Shown here piece by piece: positions 37,101 to 45,864 of a DNA stretch of 64,000 nucleotides (position 1 is its first letter; each line of letters begins with the position of its first letter). Position numbers and translations under genes: made by a program. This DNA comes from Phorcus lineatus. Taxonomy: Eukaryota > Mollusca > Gastropoda > Trochida > Trochidae. The stretch lies in NCBI GenBank assembly GCA_921293015.1, contig OV121096.1:13209000-13272999 (forward strand), given 5' to 3'. Under the pieces are notes generated by a model. It did no database searches and had not been told where the DNA came from. It saw nothing but the letters and a program-made list of their open reading frames with translations.

Positions 37101-40100
37101 CTACAGAAGAAGATGAAAAAGTGAAAAGCTTACAGACAGATGGACACCAGACAACATGCCATGCTATAAGCCCATCGGGCCTTTAAGGCAAGATGAGCTA
37201 AAAGCATTAGCTTACAAATCACTGAAACTAACACAAATAACCTTAGACCTTTTACGTACAGACTGACTTTTATGTCCTATAGTTACATGTCATCAAGTGC
37301 TCTCTCTGTAAAGTACTGTCAGAAATGCTAGAAAATGCGTTTTAGGTTTAATTTTATCAAACTGCAAAGTAGATACGCTAAGTTTAAACATGTACTCAAA
37401 AAATGACTATCTATATAATTGCTAAGTATGATTTTACAATTTTTGTAGCATTTCTAATACGTATTTCTAAGTATATACATTGATCATGCACTTTTAGAGC
37501 TTCTGTCCTCAAGCTAGTCTGTAATATATTTCATTTACTTTAACATAACACTTGGTTGAAAATCTTGTTGCATGCACAGGTTACTACTGAAGAGAGAAGA
37601 GACTTCAATATACTACAAACCATTTCGATTCACCGGTTCCACATCTCTGTCAGTCTGTATCAATTGGGACCCTGTACTACTGGAACCAGCACTCTTTGAC
37701 ATACCTAGATACATACAGAAGGATTGTGAGCAGACGAAAACTGAACATCTCAATCTCAATGTCAAAGTTCATAAACTTAAATAATCAGAGTAAATATTTG
37801 ATAAGAGCCATGGCTATCATGGCTGTAGAACTATTGAAGATGGGGGAGGATCAGCAATGCTTGTTTGTACTTTATTTGTATATTCATGGCCTTATTGTTT
37901 TAAGTTTCTAAACCTGTCAAAGTTACCGTAATCTGTTTACTCTTGAGTGGTTTCATGGTCATCAGGGGTTATGCTGGGGGATACTAGGTTCATGTGTTTG
38001 GGATGTTACCGCTAAATACTTGCAAGTGCTTGTTTTGTGATAGTATTTATGAAAATTGCATTAACGTTTCATATCCTTAAAAAGATCTCCAGACAGAGTA
38101 CAAAATATATAGAACCAAAACCATTAGTAAAGAAGATAATTGATTCATTGTTAACCATAGGTTTATGTCCAACTTGATGAAAATCAAACATCATTCATTA
38201 TTTCTAAAAGAAACACATATGTGTATACTTGACTGAACCTGAGAAAATTAACCTTAAACCGATCACATGAAGTGCCCTTCTGCCTTTCCTTTATCTTTAT
38301 AAATGTCCTTTTATCTTCTAATCCTACACACTTATGAGTGTATCAGGAGGCGTGTCACACACCTTGTCTATTGTCAGCAGCATTCTTCAGTCGTCTCTCT
38401 GCTGCTTCTTCTTCAAAACAAAATATCAACATTATTAATTATCAGGCCCCCCTGAGTAATTGAAGGAAATGCATCAAATTTGAAGGAAAACAGTGCATAA
38501 TAGAAGGGAAAGCTTCCCAAATGGTAGGGAACGCAGCTTAATCGCGAAACAAACACGTCATTATCGGTGAAACGCGGTAATATCAGAGATTTTCCGTCCA
38601 TATCGGAAGCAACCCGATCCCACTTTCGAAGGAACATCGGTAGACTAGGAACACGGTAAGTTCGGTGAATTCTCGGTCGACAGCGGAAGCAAACGCATCT
38701 CAAAATGGCTACGAATCTGCAGCCTCCAGTTTCGGTGAGTGTTGTTTATATGTTTTACTGTGTGATTTTTAGATGTAATTTGTTCTACATGCTTGCATTG
38801 AAAGCGCAATTGAACAAAGAAACGATGGAGTTGTAGAGTTTTGTAATGAAATTGAGTAGTTACGGCGTTACTCGCATAGAGTCCGGGTTTGTTTACATCA
38901 GTCAGATGAAGCCGTATCGCTAACGCTATCATCGATCCGCGTCTGTGATTGCGTTTACCTGCATAAGACTTTCCGGGTTATATTTTTAATAAGTTTTGGA
39001 ATTATGTATGTGAATTTTGTGAGTATGTTATGTATCACGTGAAATCTAACTTTCGTTTTTGTACAATTAAGCTATATCGAAAAGTAACAATTCATGTATG
39101 CCGCACTTCTTTGACCTTGTTTCGTTTGACCATTTAAATATCCCATTTATTAGGGACCGTGTTTAGAATTATCTCGAAATTGCTTTGCAACCACTTGTTG
39201 ATTATTTCACGAGTTAGCGGCAGTTCGCCTAATTCAACTAAAACAGGTTTACTTCCCTTTGTCGTATTGATCGATTTCGGGAATTCAGATTCTTTAGACC
39301 TGCGTTTCATAAATACTTTACTACAAAATAGAAAATTATTGGCAAGTATCTTGTATATTTACATTTCAAAATATATATAACCTCAGGTAAACGCAATCAC
39401 AGACGCAGATCGATGATAGCGTTAACGATCTCACTGATGTAAACAAACCCGGACTCTATGCGAGTAACGCCGTAACTACTCAATTTCATTACAAAACTCT
39501 ACAACTCCATCGTTTCCTTGTTCAATTGCGCTTTCAATGCAAGCATGTAGAACAAATTACATCTAAAAATCACAAAGTAAAACATATAAACAACACTCAC
39601 CGAAACTGGAGGCTGCAGATTCGTAGCCATTTTGAGATGCGTTTGCTTCCGCTGTCGACCGAGAATTCACCGAACTTACTGTGTTCCTTCCGAAGTCTAC
39701 CGATGTTCCTTCGAAAGTGGGATCGGGTTCCTTCGAAAGTGGGATCGGGTTGCTTCCGAAATGGACGGAAAATCTCTGATATTACCGCGTTTCACCGATA
39801 ATGACGTGTTTGTTTCGCGATTAAGCTGCGTTTCCTACCATTTGGGAAGCTTTCCCTTCTATTAAGCACGGTTTTCCTTCAAATTTGATGCATTTCCTTC
39901 AATTACTCAGGGGGGCCTGAATTATGTTCCTTTATGAAAATGTTACAATAACAAAAGATATTATCCAATTCTGTATTTCATACAGATAAACCATCCTGGC
40001 TCAGGGGTATGGGTTCTAAGGGTTTGAACCAATCCCTCTTTTAAATAATTTATTGGTAACTTTTAAAATATCAGTTAAGACTCACCTTTTCTATAATTGA

Positions 40101-40381
40101 TCAATCATCAAAACTTACATGAACTCATAATTAATCACTACAAAGTAACTGACAGGTTCTTATGATGCTATATTATAAAAAGTGTGTAAGAACAACAGTA
40201 TTTCACAAGCAATGTTAAACAGACCTCCTTCTAGAACTTGCTCCACACACTTTGAGACCAGCTCCTCGATTTTGGTGTAGTAAACAAAGTTGGCATTCAG
40301 GATGCTCTGCAACAGACCTTCTTCTTTCTTCGGGAAAATATTCTTCAGAATTTTTACCACCTTGACCGTCTGCTCAGCCAT
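17306..40381 (-). CDS. RING1-IBR (TRIAD3/RNF216-type) fused to PARP ADP-ribosyltransferase, 14 exons
   Basis: Exons on the minus strand: 40225-40381, 38363-38410, 36072-36284, 33840-35428, 32034-32372, 30054-30153, 28678-28817, 28242-28290, 27780-27882, 26985-27063, 26628-26765, 19044-19183, 18460-18611, 17306-17706. They total 3648 bases, and the phase matches at all 13 junctions (1215 residues plus stop). In order: an N-terminal helical FP-containing segment (1-52); an acidic disordered region with SUMO-interaction-like motifs (140-343) and a basic patch KKRKHTR; an IFPDVE-containing helical segment (670-782); RING1 (823-872); IBR (914-957); and a PARP catalytic domain (986-1215). The RING1 and IBR spacings match RNF216 as I recall it. 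RING2, the catalytic domain of RBR ligases, is not found. Predicted role: ubiquitin/ADP-ribose crosstalk, probably nuclear or stress-related. The joining of the two halves across a 7.4-kb intron is the least certain step. Confidence 0.75.
17880..18460. repeat. Dispersed repeats in a PARP intron
   Basis: Two related blocks, about 17915-17995 and 18060-18140, share AACTGGTGTCTG/AACTGATGTCTG, AAACTTGAAGACTCT/AAATTTGAAGACTCT and a GCAACGG/GCAGCAG end. A third block (18225-18450), with GGGGTAATAGGGTCACAAGAG and CATCAGATTTCAACTTTCTAGG, recalls the 145-bp family in SPT2 intron 5. All are noncoding. Confidence 0.55.
19340..22745 (-). mobile_element. Deleted DIRS-like retrotransposon with inverted terminal repeats
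   Basis: The ends are imperfect inverted repeats of roughly 110 bases. The left end has CACATAAAATGTTTTTCTC, CCTAACAGAGCCCC and GGTTGCCATGGCAC; the right end read backwards has the same landmarks (CACATAAAACATGTTTTTC, CCTAACAGGGACCC, GGTTGCCATGGCAC). The GC-rich interior reads on the minus strand as a decayed DIRS-type order. A gag-like Cys motif (PCLVIQCHPDSDCSICAAFC) lies near 22.26 kb. The start of an RT region (WERVKSNPLVLSMLRDRHLP) lies near 20.8 kb. RNase H pieces (EWWLVESNLSSGLPL; then VLDLWAVRNVFDRFLQLFG in another frame) lie at 20.55-20.30 kb. The RT core is missing and frames are broken, so it is inactive. It sits in the 7.4-kb intron between the IBR and PARP exons. Confidence 0.7.
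22828..23072. repeat. Tandem duplication, two ~122-bp units
   Basis: Two adjacent copies share GTTGATGAAGCAGGGCATAG, CTGGGTTGTAAAAAACCTGA, GGAGGTGTGATATTGGCATG and GGGGGACAAAAGATATTTG with few differences. It lies just beyond the DIRS-like element and before the tyrosine-recombinase fragment, and may be terminal sequence of the latter element. Confidence 0.85.
23354..23890 (-). mobile_element. Tyrosine recombinase fragment (DIRS/Crypton-type)
   Basis: A 178-codon minus-strand frame encodes the C-terminal catalytic part of a tyrosine recombinase. The first Arg is in FFGFLRCGEIT, HxxR is in GHSFRIGAATS, and the final Tyr is in FNRYIRTPE. All key residues are present, but the N-terminal domain is absent, so it is a fragment. 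It lies on the wrong side of the DIRS-like element (a DIRS recombinase should follow RNase H), so it is probably a separate insertion in the same intron. Confidence 0.85.
23900..26627 (-). other. Rest of the intron between IBR and PARP exons
   Basis: I looked here for a RING2-like exon (a Cys-rich segment following the IBR) and saw none. A minus-strand stretch near 24500 reads VNFVPADPYQYACILSS before a stop; it lacks a useful splice phase and looks like repeat-derived sequence. The part from 24800 to 25740 is very AT-rich. Confidence 0.5.
25741..25870. repeat. Dispersed repeat head plus GA-rich microsatellite
   Basis: GAGTGAGTGAGTTAATGTTTACCGCCACTTGGGCAATATT is followed closely by GAGAGAGAGACGGGAGGCGAGGAGA repeats. 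The head resembles the TTTAACGCCGC repeat at 13090. Confidence 0.6.
26628..27882 (-). CDS. RING1-IBR linker and IBR exons 9-11
   Basis: Exons 27780-27882, 26985-27063 and 26628-26765. Exon 9 encodes the linker helix VDAKKVLPQFVVDLLQERID. Exons 10 and 11 encode the IBR: CPDC (914-917), 14 residues, HCPNTDC (931-937), CCRYC (941-945), then KRPWNEGSHSYC (His954, Cys957). The spacing C-x2-C-x14-C-x4-C-x4-C-x2-C and the W-x-E before the last His/Cys are those of the RNF216 IBR. The tail after Cys957 is Ser/Pro-rich, ends STE and joins in phase 0 to the PARP exon. Donors are GTTGGC (poor), GTACGT and GTCAGA (modest). The poor donors are the weak points. Confidence 0.8.
28242..28817 (-). CDS. RING1 exons 7-8
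   Basis: Exon 7 (28678-28817, acceptor TGTGTTGCAG, donor GTAGGT) encodes MQCEGCSMLADTGSLSQCSE followed by GHVLCRSCIEKC. Exon 8 (28242-28290, acceptor CTGACTTCAG, donor GTGAGT) encodes ITIICLVGECKNEIRL. Together they give zinc ligands C823, C826, C838, H842, C845, C848, C867 and C872, with the C-x3-H-x2-C-x2-C and C-x4-C spacings of RNF216 RING1. Exon 8 is only 49 bases, but it supplies both the last Cys pair and the phase shift (0 to 1) that exon 9 requires. RING1 normally recruits the E2-ubiquitin conjugate. Confidence 0.85.
29190..29560. repeat. Dispersed repeat, tandem partial copies
   Basis: The landmarks TAGAGATCATGGTTGACC, ATGAAGTTTGGTGAA, TAGTTTAGGAGAAATGCT and GAAACCGCAAAA occur twice here and twice more at 32640-32960. 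This is a noncoding interspersed family in introns of the PARP-fusion gene. Confidence 0.7.
30308..31178 (-). mobile_element. Pogo/Tigger-like DNA transposon, deleted, TA target duplication
   Basis: The left end CAGTCAGACCTCTATAATCC and the right end GGATTATCGGGGTCTGACTG are inverted repeats flanked by TA on both sides, the pogo/Tc1 hallmark. At 871 bases it is too short for a full transposase. The interior carries TTCGGATA-type copies of the ends. It sits in an intron of the PARP-fusion gene. Confidence 0.85.
30552..30761 (-). pseudogene. Pogo transposase N-terminal fragment (CENP-B/psq-type HTH)
   Basis: The minus-strand frame from the ATG at 30761 encodes MASPAPKRKQFEITAAQKRE, then ICRFKQENVKASFDFISKHF and GKSTISDIWRSKDKWLNI. 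This is the helix-turn-helix DNA-binding start of CENP-B/jerky/pogo transposases. It stops after about 69 residues. The second HTH and the DDE catalytic domain are absent. Confidence 0.75.
31384..31826. repeat. Large inverted repeat with B-box-like motif in each arm
   Basis: The arm at about 31384-31510 and the arm at about 31698-31826 are near-perfect reverse complements. Shared landmarks are GATTAAAATCAACCATGTTC, AGATTCGAACTC and CTAGGTCTGACCGCAGCCTA. The spacer is about 190 bases. AGTTCGAATCTCGG resembles a tRNA B box, so each arm may be a SINE. A diverged single copy lies at about 32990-33120. A transcript could fold into a long hairpin. Confidence 0.75.
32034..32372 (-). CDS. PARP-fusion gene exon 5, CUE-like helical segment
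   Basis: 339 bases, phase 0-0, acceptor GGAATTCTCAG, donor GTAAGT. It encodes VTIFPDVERSWARTRLQKLK followed by ERPLDFLNQMCLLMAETGYE, resembling the FP-motif helical repeats (CUE/UBA-like) that precede the RBR in RNF216. The following part is Lys/Arg-rich (GRGKGKHKS, RHQGRKRPSE), possibly a nuclear localisation signal. A similar IFPKKEEGLLQSILNANF segment opens the protein in exon 1. Ubiquitin binding is inference. Confidence 0.75.
33840..35428 (-). CDS. PARP-fusion gene exon 4, acidic region with SUMO-interaction-like motifs
   Basis: 1589 bases encode residues 140-669, with no predicted fold. Hydrophobic tetrads beside acidic residues, the SIM pattern, are SDSDFEVISLES (171-174), GSVIEVCDSD (222-225), SDDIIHISD (275-278), DGDVINITD (292-295), and KSLIDVSDIVKLES (334-337, 340-343). 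Further on is a basic cluster, GILKKRKHTR. The donor is GTAAGT; the acceptor is purine-rich (TCTATTGTGAAG). An alternative upstream ATG exists in the same frame, but the upstream exons join cleanly. Confidence 0.8.
36072..36284 (-). CDS. PARP-fusion gene exon 3
   Basis: 213 bases, phase 1-1, acceptor GTGTTGCAG, donor GTAGGT. It encodes GPPEVCLSDASNTESLVDVS, then a Ser-rich run and a charged helix (DNWDEERHKLEDGGKRERMN). No recognised domain. Acceptable as an exon because the phases agree with exons 2 and 4. Confidence 0.7.
37060..37205 (-). repeat. Dispersed repeat, copy 2
   Basis: Same landmark order as 1320-1600: GTCAAGGAGTCC, GAAAAAGTGAAAAGCTTACA, GACAGATGGACACCAGACA, TATAAGCCCATCGGGCCTTT, GATGAGCTA. 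It lies in intron 2 of the PARP-fusion gene. Confidence 0.75.
38443..39919. mobile_element. Foldback-type DNA element, ~1.48 kb, long inverted arms, 6-bp target duplication
   Basis: The ends are CAGGCCCCCCTGAGTAATTG and its reverse complement. Arms of about 515 bases (38443-38960 and 39385-39919) pair almost throughout and flank a roughly 425-base single-copy core. AATTAT directly flanks both ends (38437-38442, 39920-39925), a clean 6-bp target-site duplication. Each arm contains a small exon-like unit: an ATG reading MATNLQPPVS followed by GTGAGTG, a consensus donor. The element sits in intron 1 of the PARP-fusion gene, only 32 bases from the exon 2 acceptor. Confidence 0.85.
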
Positions 40382-40407
40382 TATATTCTCCACTATTTGT
40401 TAGCCGT
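40225..40407 (-). CDS. PARP-fusion gene exon 1 (first coding exon)
   Basis: The ATG is at 40381. It encodes MAEQTVKVVKILKNIFPKKE, then EGLLQSILNANFVYYTKIEE and LVSKCVEQVLEG, a helical segment with an IFP motif recalling the CUE-like FP repeats of RNF216. The donor GGAG/GTCTGT is weak, but the phase (1) fits exon 2. Just upstream, TATTTATATATTTCATAG at 40408 looks like an acceptor, so an untranslated 5' exon probably lies at higher coordinates. The promoter may therefore be nearer SPT2 than the coding start suggests. Confidence 0.7.
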
Positions 40408-41639
40408 CTATGAAATATATAAATAGAAAGGTCACTACACATAAACTAAGCACCATTTTGTTTTTATCAATTCAATTGTGTATATTGAACAACAAAATCA
40501 TTTTTTTGGTATGATTTGTATACCAACCCTACAAAATGTGCCTTAAACAGAGGGTTCTATATTGGTATTTTTGTTGAAACAAAACTCTTGTTTATGATTG
40601 TACACCATTAATACATGATTATTCAACAATCCACTTGAACAATGTTACCTTTACAAAATGTTATGTTTTTTCAGGTATTGCCAGGAAAGTACTTTTGGTA
40701 TTGAGATCAGACATTAGAAGACAGCTTATGCTAAATAAAGCACCCCTGTATTCAAAACGTAAGTGTGATGCTCTGGAAATGTTATGATAATTTGACTGAT
40801 TTTATCACACTTGACTACTAAATATAGATTTTGTGAATAATTTCTTTAAAGAATGGTTATTCATGTTGATATTTCAAAGATTACTCTTCAAGTTGTAATG
40901 GTGCTTAACTTTTTCAAAAAAATAACTATTGTCCTTGTAAGGAAAGTGATATTGAAAACAACATTTGTGTTACCCAGTTGACTCTTGTACATCAAGACAC
41001 CTTTACCTTCCAAAATAGGGGAGTAACTGCTTTATTTAACATCATTCTCATACAAATTTGGAAATTTTGGATCCATTAATCAAATGCTTACACTTTTTTA
41101 AAGTTAACAATGACCAAATTTTATCATTAGGTTTCTTTTATTGAATATGTGTTTTTCTGGAACTTGCAAATATGACGCTTCATACTACTGTAACTGTTGA
41201 CTTTGACTAAAAGGTAGACAGTTGAGTTTCACCAGTTGGCTTGAAAGAATGGTAGGAATCACAACAAAACTACCAATATCCAAAGGTTTGCATAATACAA
41301 ACTTTTTTGTATATGACTGTATTAAAATCAATGATTCCTTAATATTAATTTTGCTGAAGTATATGTCATATGTGATGTTGTATAGAATAAAACGAGGAAA
41401 ACTGTTCAAAATTAAAATAACATTTTGACAAACTCAAATTTAAACATAATTCAGATGAAATATTTTCATTTATGTTTGTGATCATAAAAAAACCCATTCA
41501 AATGCTAATAGACAAAATAGCATAGGCAAAGAAGACTGGATCATTTAAGTCTTATTATGATTTTATTATTTTTGGACCCAATAATTAATGTCTTGATTTT
41601 TTTTTTCAAATCAACCCTTAAATATTTCTGGATCAGTGT

Positions 41640-42590
41640 GATGGATTAGACCTTTCACCAGCCAAATAGAGAGTCATTTATGATCCTTATACATCATCTT
41701 GTAACAACTTTGATCAAAATCAGATGATTAGTTGAGAACTAATGAGAATTTAAAACAAACTTTATAAAAGAGACACCATATTTTAACAAATATTGCAAAA
41801 AAATTTAAAAAATATCTTAAAATTTGTTAATCATGACTTACCTTCATGTAATTATGAATCTTTACACCAGATTTTATTAAAATCAGTTAATTACTTTAGA
41901 AGTTATGAGCTAGGTATGAATCAAAACTATTTTCTAACAATCACTGCTCTACCTACCAAAAATCAAGAAATTAACGAAACAAATTCAAAAGTTGTTATTC
42001 ATGACACATATCCATGTATGTATATCACTACCAAAAGTGATCAAAATTAGATCCTTAGTTTAGAAGCTGTTCGCCAGATAGTATATGAAACAGTTTTCTA
42101 ACAAAGTCCCCATTTCTGATCAAAATTTTCAAAATTGTTAATCATGACACTCAATCATGTCATTAAGTATCTTGCTACCAAATTTGATCAAAATTAAAAG
42201 AATATCTTAGAAGTAAGCAGCCAGACAGGACTTGAAATAGTTTTCTGAGTCCCAATTTTTTCTCATAAAATATTTTCAAATTGTTAATCATGATACACCT
42301 TCATGTATTTATGCATTTTAAAAACAAATTGGATCAAAAGTAAACAATTAGTCATAAGCCGGTTAAAAACAGTTTTCTTACAAATTCATCACTCTTCCCC
42401 TTAAATCCCATCATTTTTGTAGAATATTTTTTAATAGTTAATAATGACACATCATAACATATATGAATTTCCATGACAAGTTTGAACTGAAATGGTTGAT
42501 AAGTTACAAAGTTATGAGTTGAATACTATGGGTAACGGACGGACAGAGCCCATCATAATACCCCCTGCAACTTACTTGTTGCGCTGGATG
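41640..42590. repeat. Degenerate tandem repeat, ~130-150 bp period
   Basis: The phrases TTGTTAATCATGACAC, TTCATGTAT, GATCAAAATTAGA/GATCAAAATTAAA, TTAGAAG and AACAGTTTTCTAAC recur at about 41820, 41990, 42130 and 42280 with decay. The end (GGACGGACAGAGCCCATCAT, then ACTTACTTGTTGCGCTGG) resembles ends of other dispersed molluscan repeats. Noncoding. Confidence 0.55.
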
Positions 42591-44864
42591 AAAATACTTT
42601 TTAAAAACCTGTCTTGCTGACACTGCCAACTTCTTGGATGCTACTCAAACAATTCTGCTTGAAAACTGTTTTTAATTAAAAAAAGGGAGATAAATCTTTA
42701 GTATGGCATAATAAATAATAAACCATTTGTCTTGAATGTGATGCAATCCAATTTAACAAATTAGCATAAAAAAGACATTCCACATTTGAAAGAACTTTGG
42801 CCATGCCAATATTATTGTCATTTACCTTTTTTTATTAGTAAATGCTTCAATATAAATTTATAGGTATCAATCTTTGAGTTTAAGAATAATAAAAACCAAA
42901 TATGATATTTAATTTCTAAATCAGTAATTATATCTTTATTAAGTTGATTTTGACAACATATATAACTCATCTTAATTTAATATCATCATCCTTTTTCAAG
43001 GTAATAACTATTGTAAGCACACCCATTAAATAATTAATTGTGTCTTACAACTCTATCACTAAACATTTGAGATATTTGACACAAACAACCTACTCTGTCA
43101 GGTGGAAAGTATTCATTCTTTTGCGCTTAAATTTTGTTATTAAAAAAAGGATTACATTATCCAAATGCTAACATTTGAATCAATATTATACAAGTAAATA
43201 TAATATGTTGGCCTTAGTAAAATAGACATTTCCTTGTAAAAATAAGTTCAGATAGATAATTAAAAAGTGTATTCATTGGTTTGCAAGATCTTTGGCTTCA
43301 GTTGGTTTTGGTAAAGACATGTTTATCTGACATTCACAAAGACAGATAAAGGAACTTCTTATCACATTAACAATGAAAATGTGAACAACCTGTCTGTTTA
43401 TATATAAGAGGAATAACTCTATCAAATCGAGTATTGTATGAAATTTATGTATAAATACTTTTGACATTAATACTGAATGTTTCTAACTGATCATCACAAG
43501 AAATTGCCAGCAAGTGCAGGCCAAACATAGGAACATACTTAATCCACCTATGCGACAAAACAGTCTGAAATGTAAATATAAATTTTATATACTTATAACT
43601 ATTTTCAGAAGGTGAAGGAAGTGAACAAAAATGGTAGAAACAATATTTTGGTTCCCCTTTGCACCTGGTATGTTAGAGGGCAAACTTTCAGTGTTGAATT
43701 GTTTGTTATCAGTCTTGATCATTTTCAGCAATGTGTATTTTTAAGTATCTGTAATGATGATCCGGGTAAGTTTTACATTCTATAACTTAGTAGCCTAGTA
43801 TCTTCAACAATTTACAAAACCTTGAAGGAAACGATCATAATTAATTTTGAAGTTGACAAAAACCCAAATTTACAATTCAGTAAATCAATATATGTAAGGA
43901 TACATATGGGTAATATTCTGGAACTATCAAACTTTTTCCTATTTTGGTGAACTAGTGAATAGGACAACTTCCCGATTCGTCAAGTTCCGAGAACTGTTTA
44001 TCTGACGTTCACAGATGGAAAGTAAGTTTTAATTCATGTATCTATCATGTTATTTCGATCAGAAATATAGATGTAATAAAATGTCACAAAAGTTTACCTC
44101 CTTGAAAATAAAATTTATGTCAGACAATGTATTGTTGTGTTTAGCTTGTAAGGCCATATTCACTCTAGACGTATTTTGCAACTCAGCGAAGTTCATAACC
44201 CGGAAGCTGTCAAGATGCCATTAAAAAGTTGGACTAACCAACGAAATTGTGGAAACGATTTAACAATGTGTGAACATTTTTAGTCTCAGTCTTCACATAG
44301 CATCAAATCCTTACCTGAACTACGTCAAACTATTGTGAAATTTGTAGAAATCTAATAGGGAGAAACATTTTTGTTTATATTTAAAAGAAGCCTAGCGAGA
44401 GCGTACACGTTTTATGGAGGCAGAATGAACGGTATATATAATTCCTTGTAGGTTCATGTTCATATGTCCAAAAACAGCTGAACATTTTCCTTTCCATAAG
44501 ATTTTGAATCCTGTGTTCATATTTAAGACATGGTATTCTATATATCTAGCCTGAAAATGAAACTCCCTGAGTGAACATACCGACATAATACATGTAGGAT
44601 ATGCAAAATATACTTGAATATAGGATAATATAAGGTTCAATAATTCATTAAATGTCTCATAATCTACAATTATTTTTGTATTGTCCAACCAAACATGGTC
44701 TAAAATAAACCCCACCTACAGGCTACAACACACAGCACCCCTGACAGATAAGGTTACCTAAGTTGGTTTTTAAAAAAACACAAAAAAACCCACGTTATTT
44801 TCTATAATCAAGTGCCCATATATAATAGGTCACACTCGTGTTCTTTTTATGGAGCTTCAATGGT

Positions 44865-45065
44865 TCTGCAGTGGCGGATTCAGGTATTTCGAAAGGCGGG
44901 TGGGTTTCGCTTTATTTGATAGATGTATACGCAGAGACAATCTCATTCGATAGACTATGTTGCCTTACATATGCCCCCCCCCCCCCCTTCCAGAGGTTAC
45001 CTAGCTATAAAGGGGGGGGGGGGGGGGGGTGTTTTTCAATGTTACCATGCGACATCGATATCGTC
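44865..45065. repeat. Small dispersed element with C/G homopolymer pair
   Basis: It starts near GTGGCGGATTCAGG, a common opening for short dispersed elements, and contains a C run (about 44973-44987) and a G run (about 45013-45031) around TTACCTAGCTATAAA. The two runs could pair in a hairpin. Noncoding; boundaries uncertain. Confidence 0.45.
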
Positions 45066-45864
45066 CGGTAGGGTGTAACTATAGCATTACGGAAGACATA
45101 TCAAATTAGTGATGTAGATGAATTGCATCTTGAGTGCGCAGCGGGCGGAGATCCCGGCACATATTAAAGAGAATGTGAATGATTAACTTGACAGAAAATT
45201 AGGATGATGAATTAAGTACGCCCAATTAACAGAAAAAGAATTCCCGTTAGATAAAACAAAGTATGTCAAAACTTTAAGAGATTCAATATTTATGTTGAGA
45301 AGTGAAACACTTGAAATACTAATAATGAAAGAAACAAATAATTGACATCGATTGAATATACGCTTAGATTGTAATAAAACGGTTTTTAATTTTTGTAAAA
45401 ACTTTCAGCGTGTATGATCTTTTTTCTGATCAAATTATGTCAGATTAGTTAAATTAGATTTATATCTCTTGTTATCAATTGATGACCTCAATGAAGAACT
45501 AACTGGGTCTTTTCACATTAGTTTCGTCAATAATTTATTGCTGGCAGATTTTGTTTTTTCGAAAATCGGAAACGAGTATGTAAACTGTACACTTTATTCA
45601 TTTCTGAAAAACTAATTTATAGCCGGTCATAAAGTTATCAATCTATTCATGTTTTTACCATCAAAATAATCTGTATTCCGGTTTAAATTCTTTTTCGTCT
45701 TTTTGTATTTTCCGAAAAACCGGAAGTAAGAATCTCGCGTGCTATCGTGTTAAAACGTCAACAACGAGCACTTGCTCCATATCAAGTTGTAGCGATACGG
45801 TAACATTTTAGGAAATAACAGATTTAAAACTGTCTTCTTATGTCAAGTCTACGAAGAAACTACA

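Larger units (their letters stand above)
40410..45860. other. Intergenic region between divergent genes
   Basis: This is very AT-rich, with only short chance frames. It should hold the promoters, and probably a 5' UTR exon of the PARP-fusion gene; a possible minus-strand donor, TTCAG/GTAAGG, lies near 44310. No RNA gene or coding exon recognised apart from the two repeats listed within it. Confidence 0.4.
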
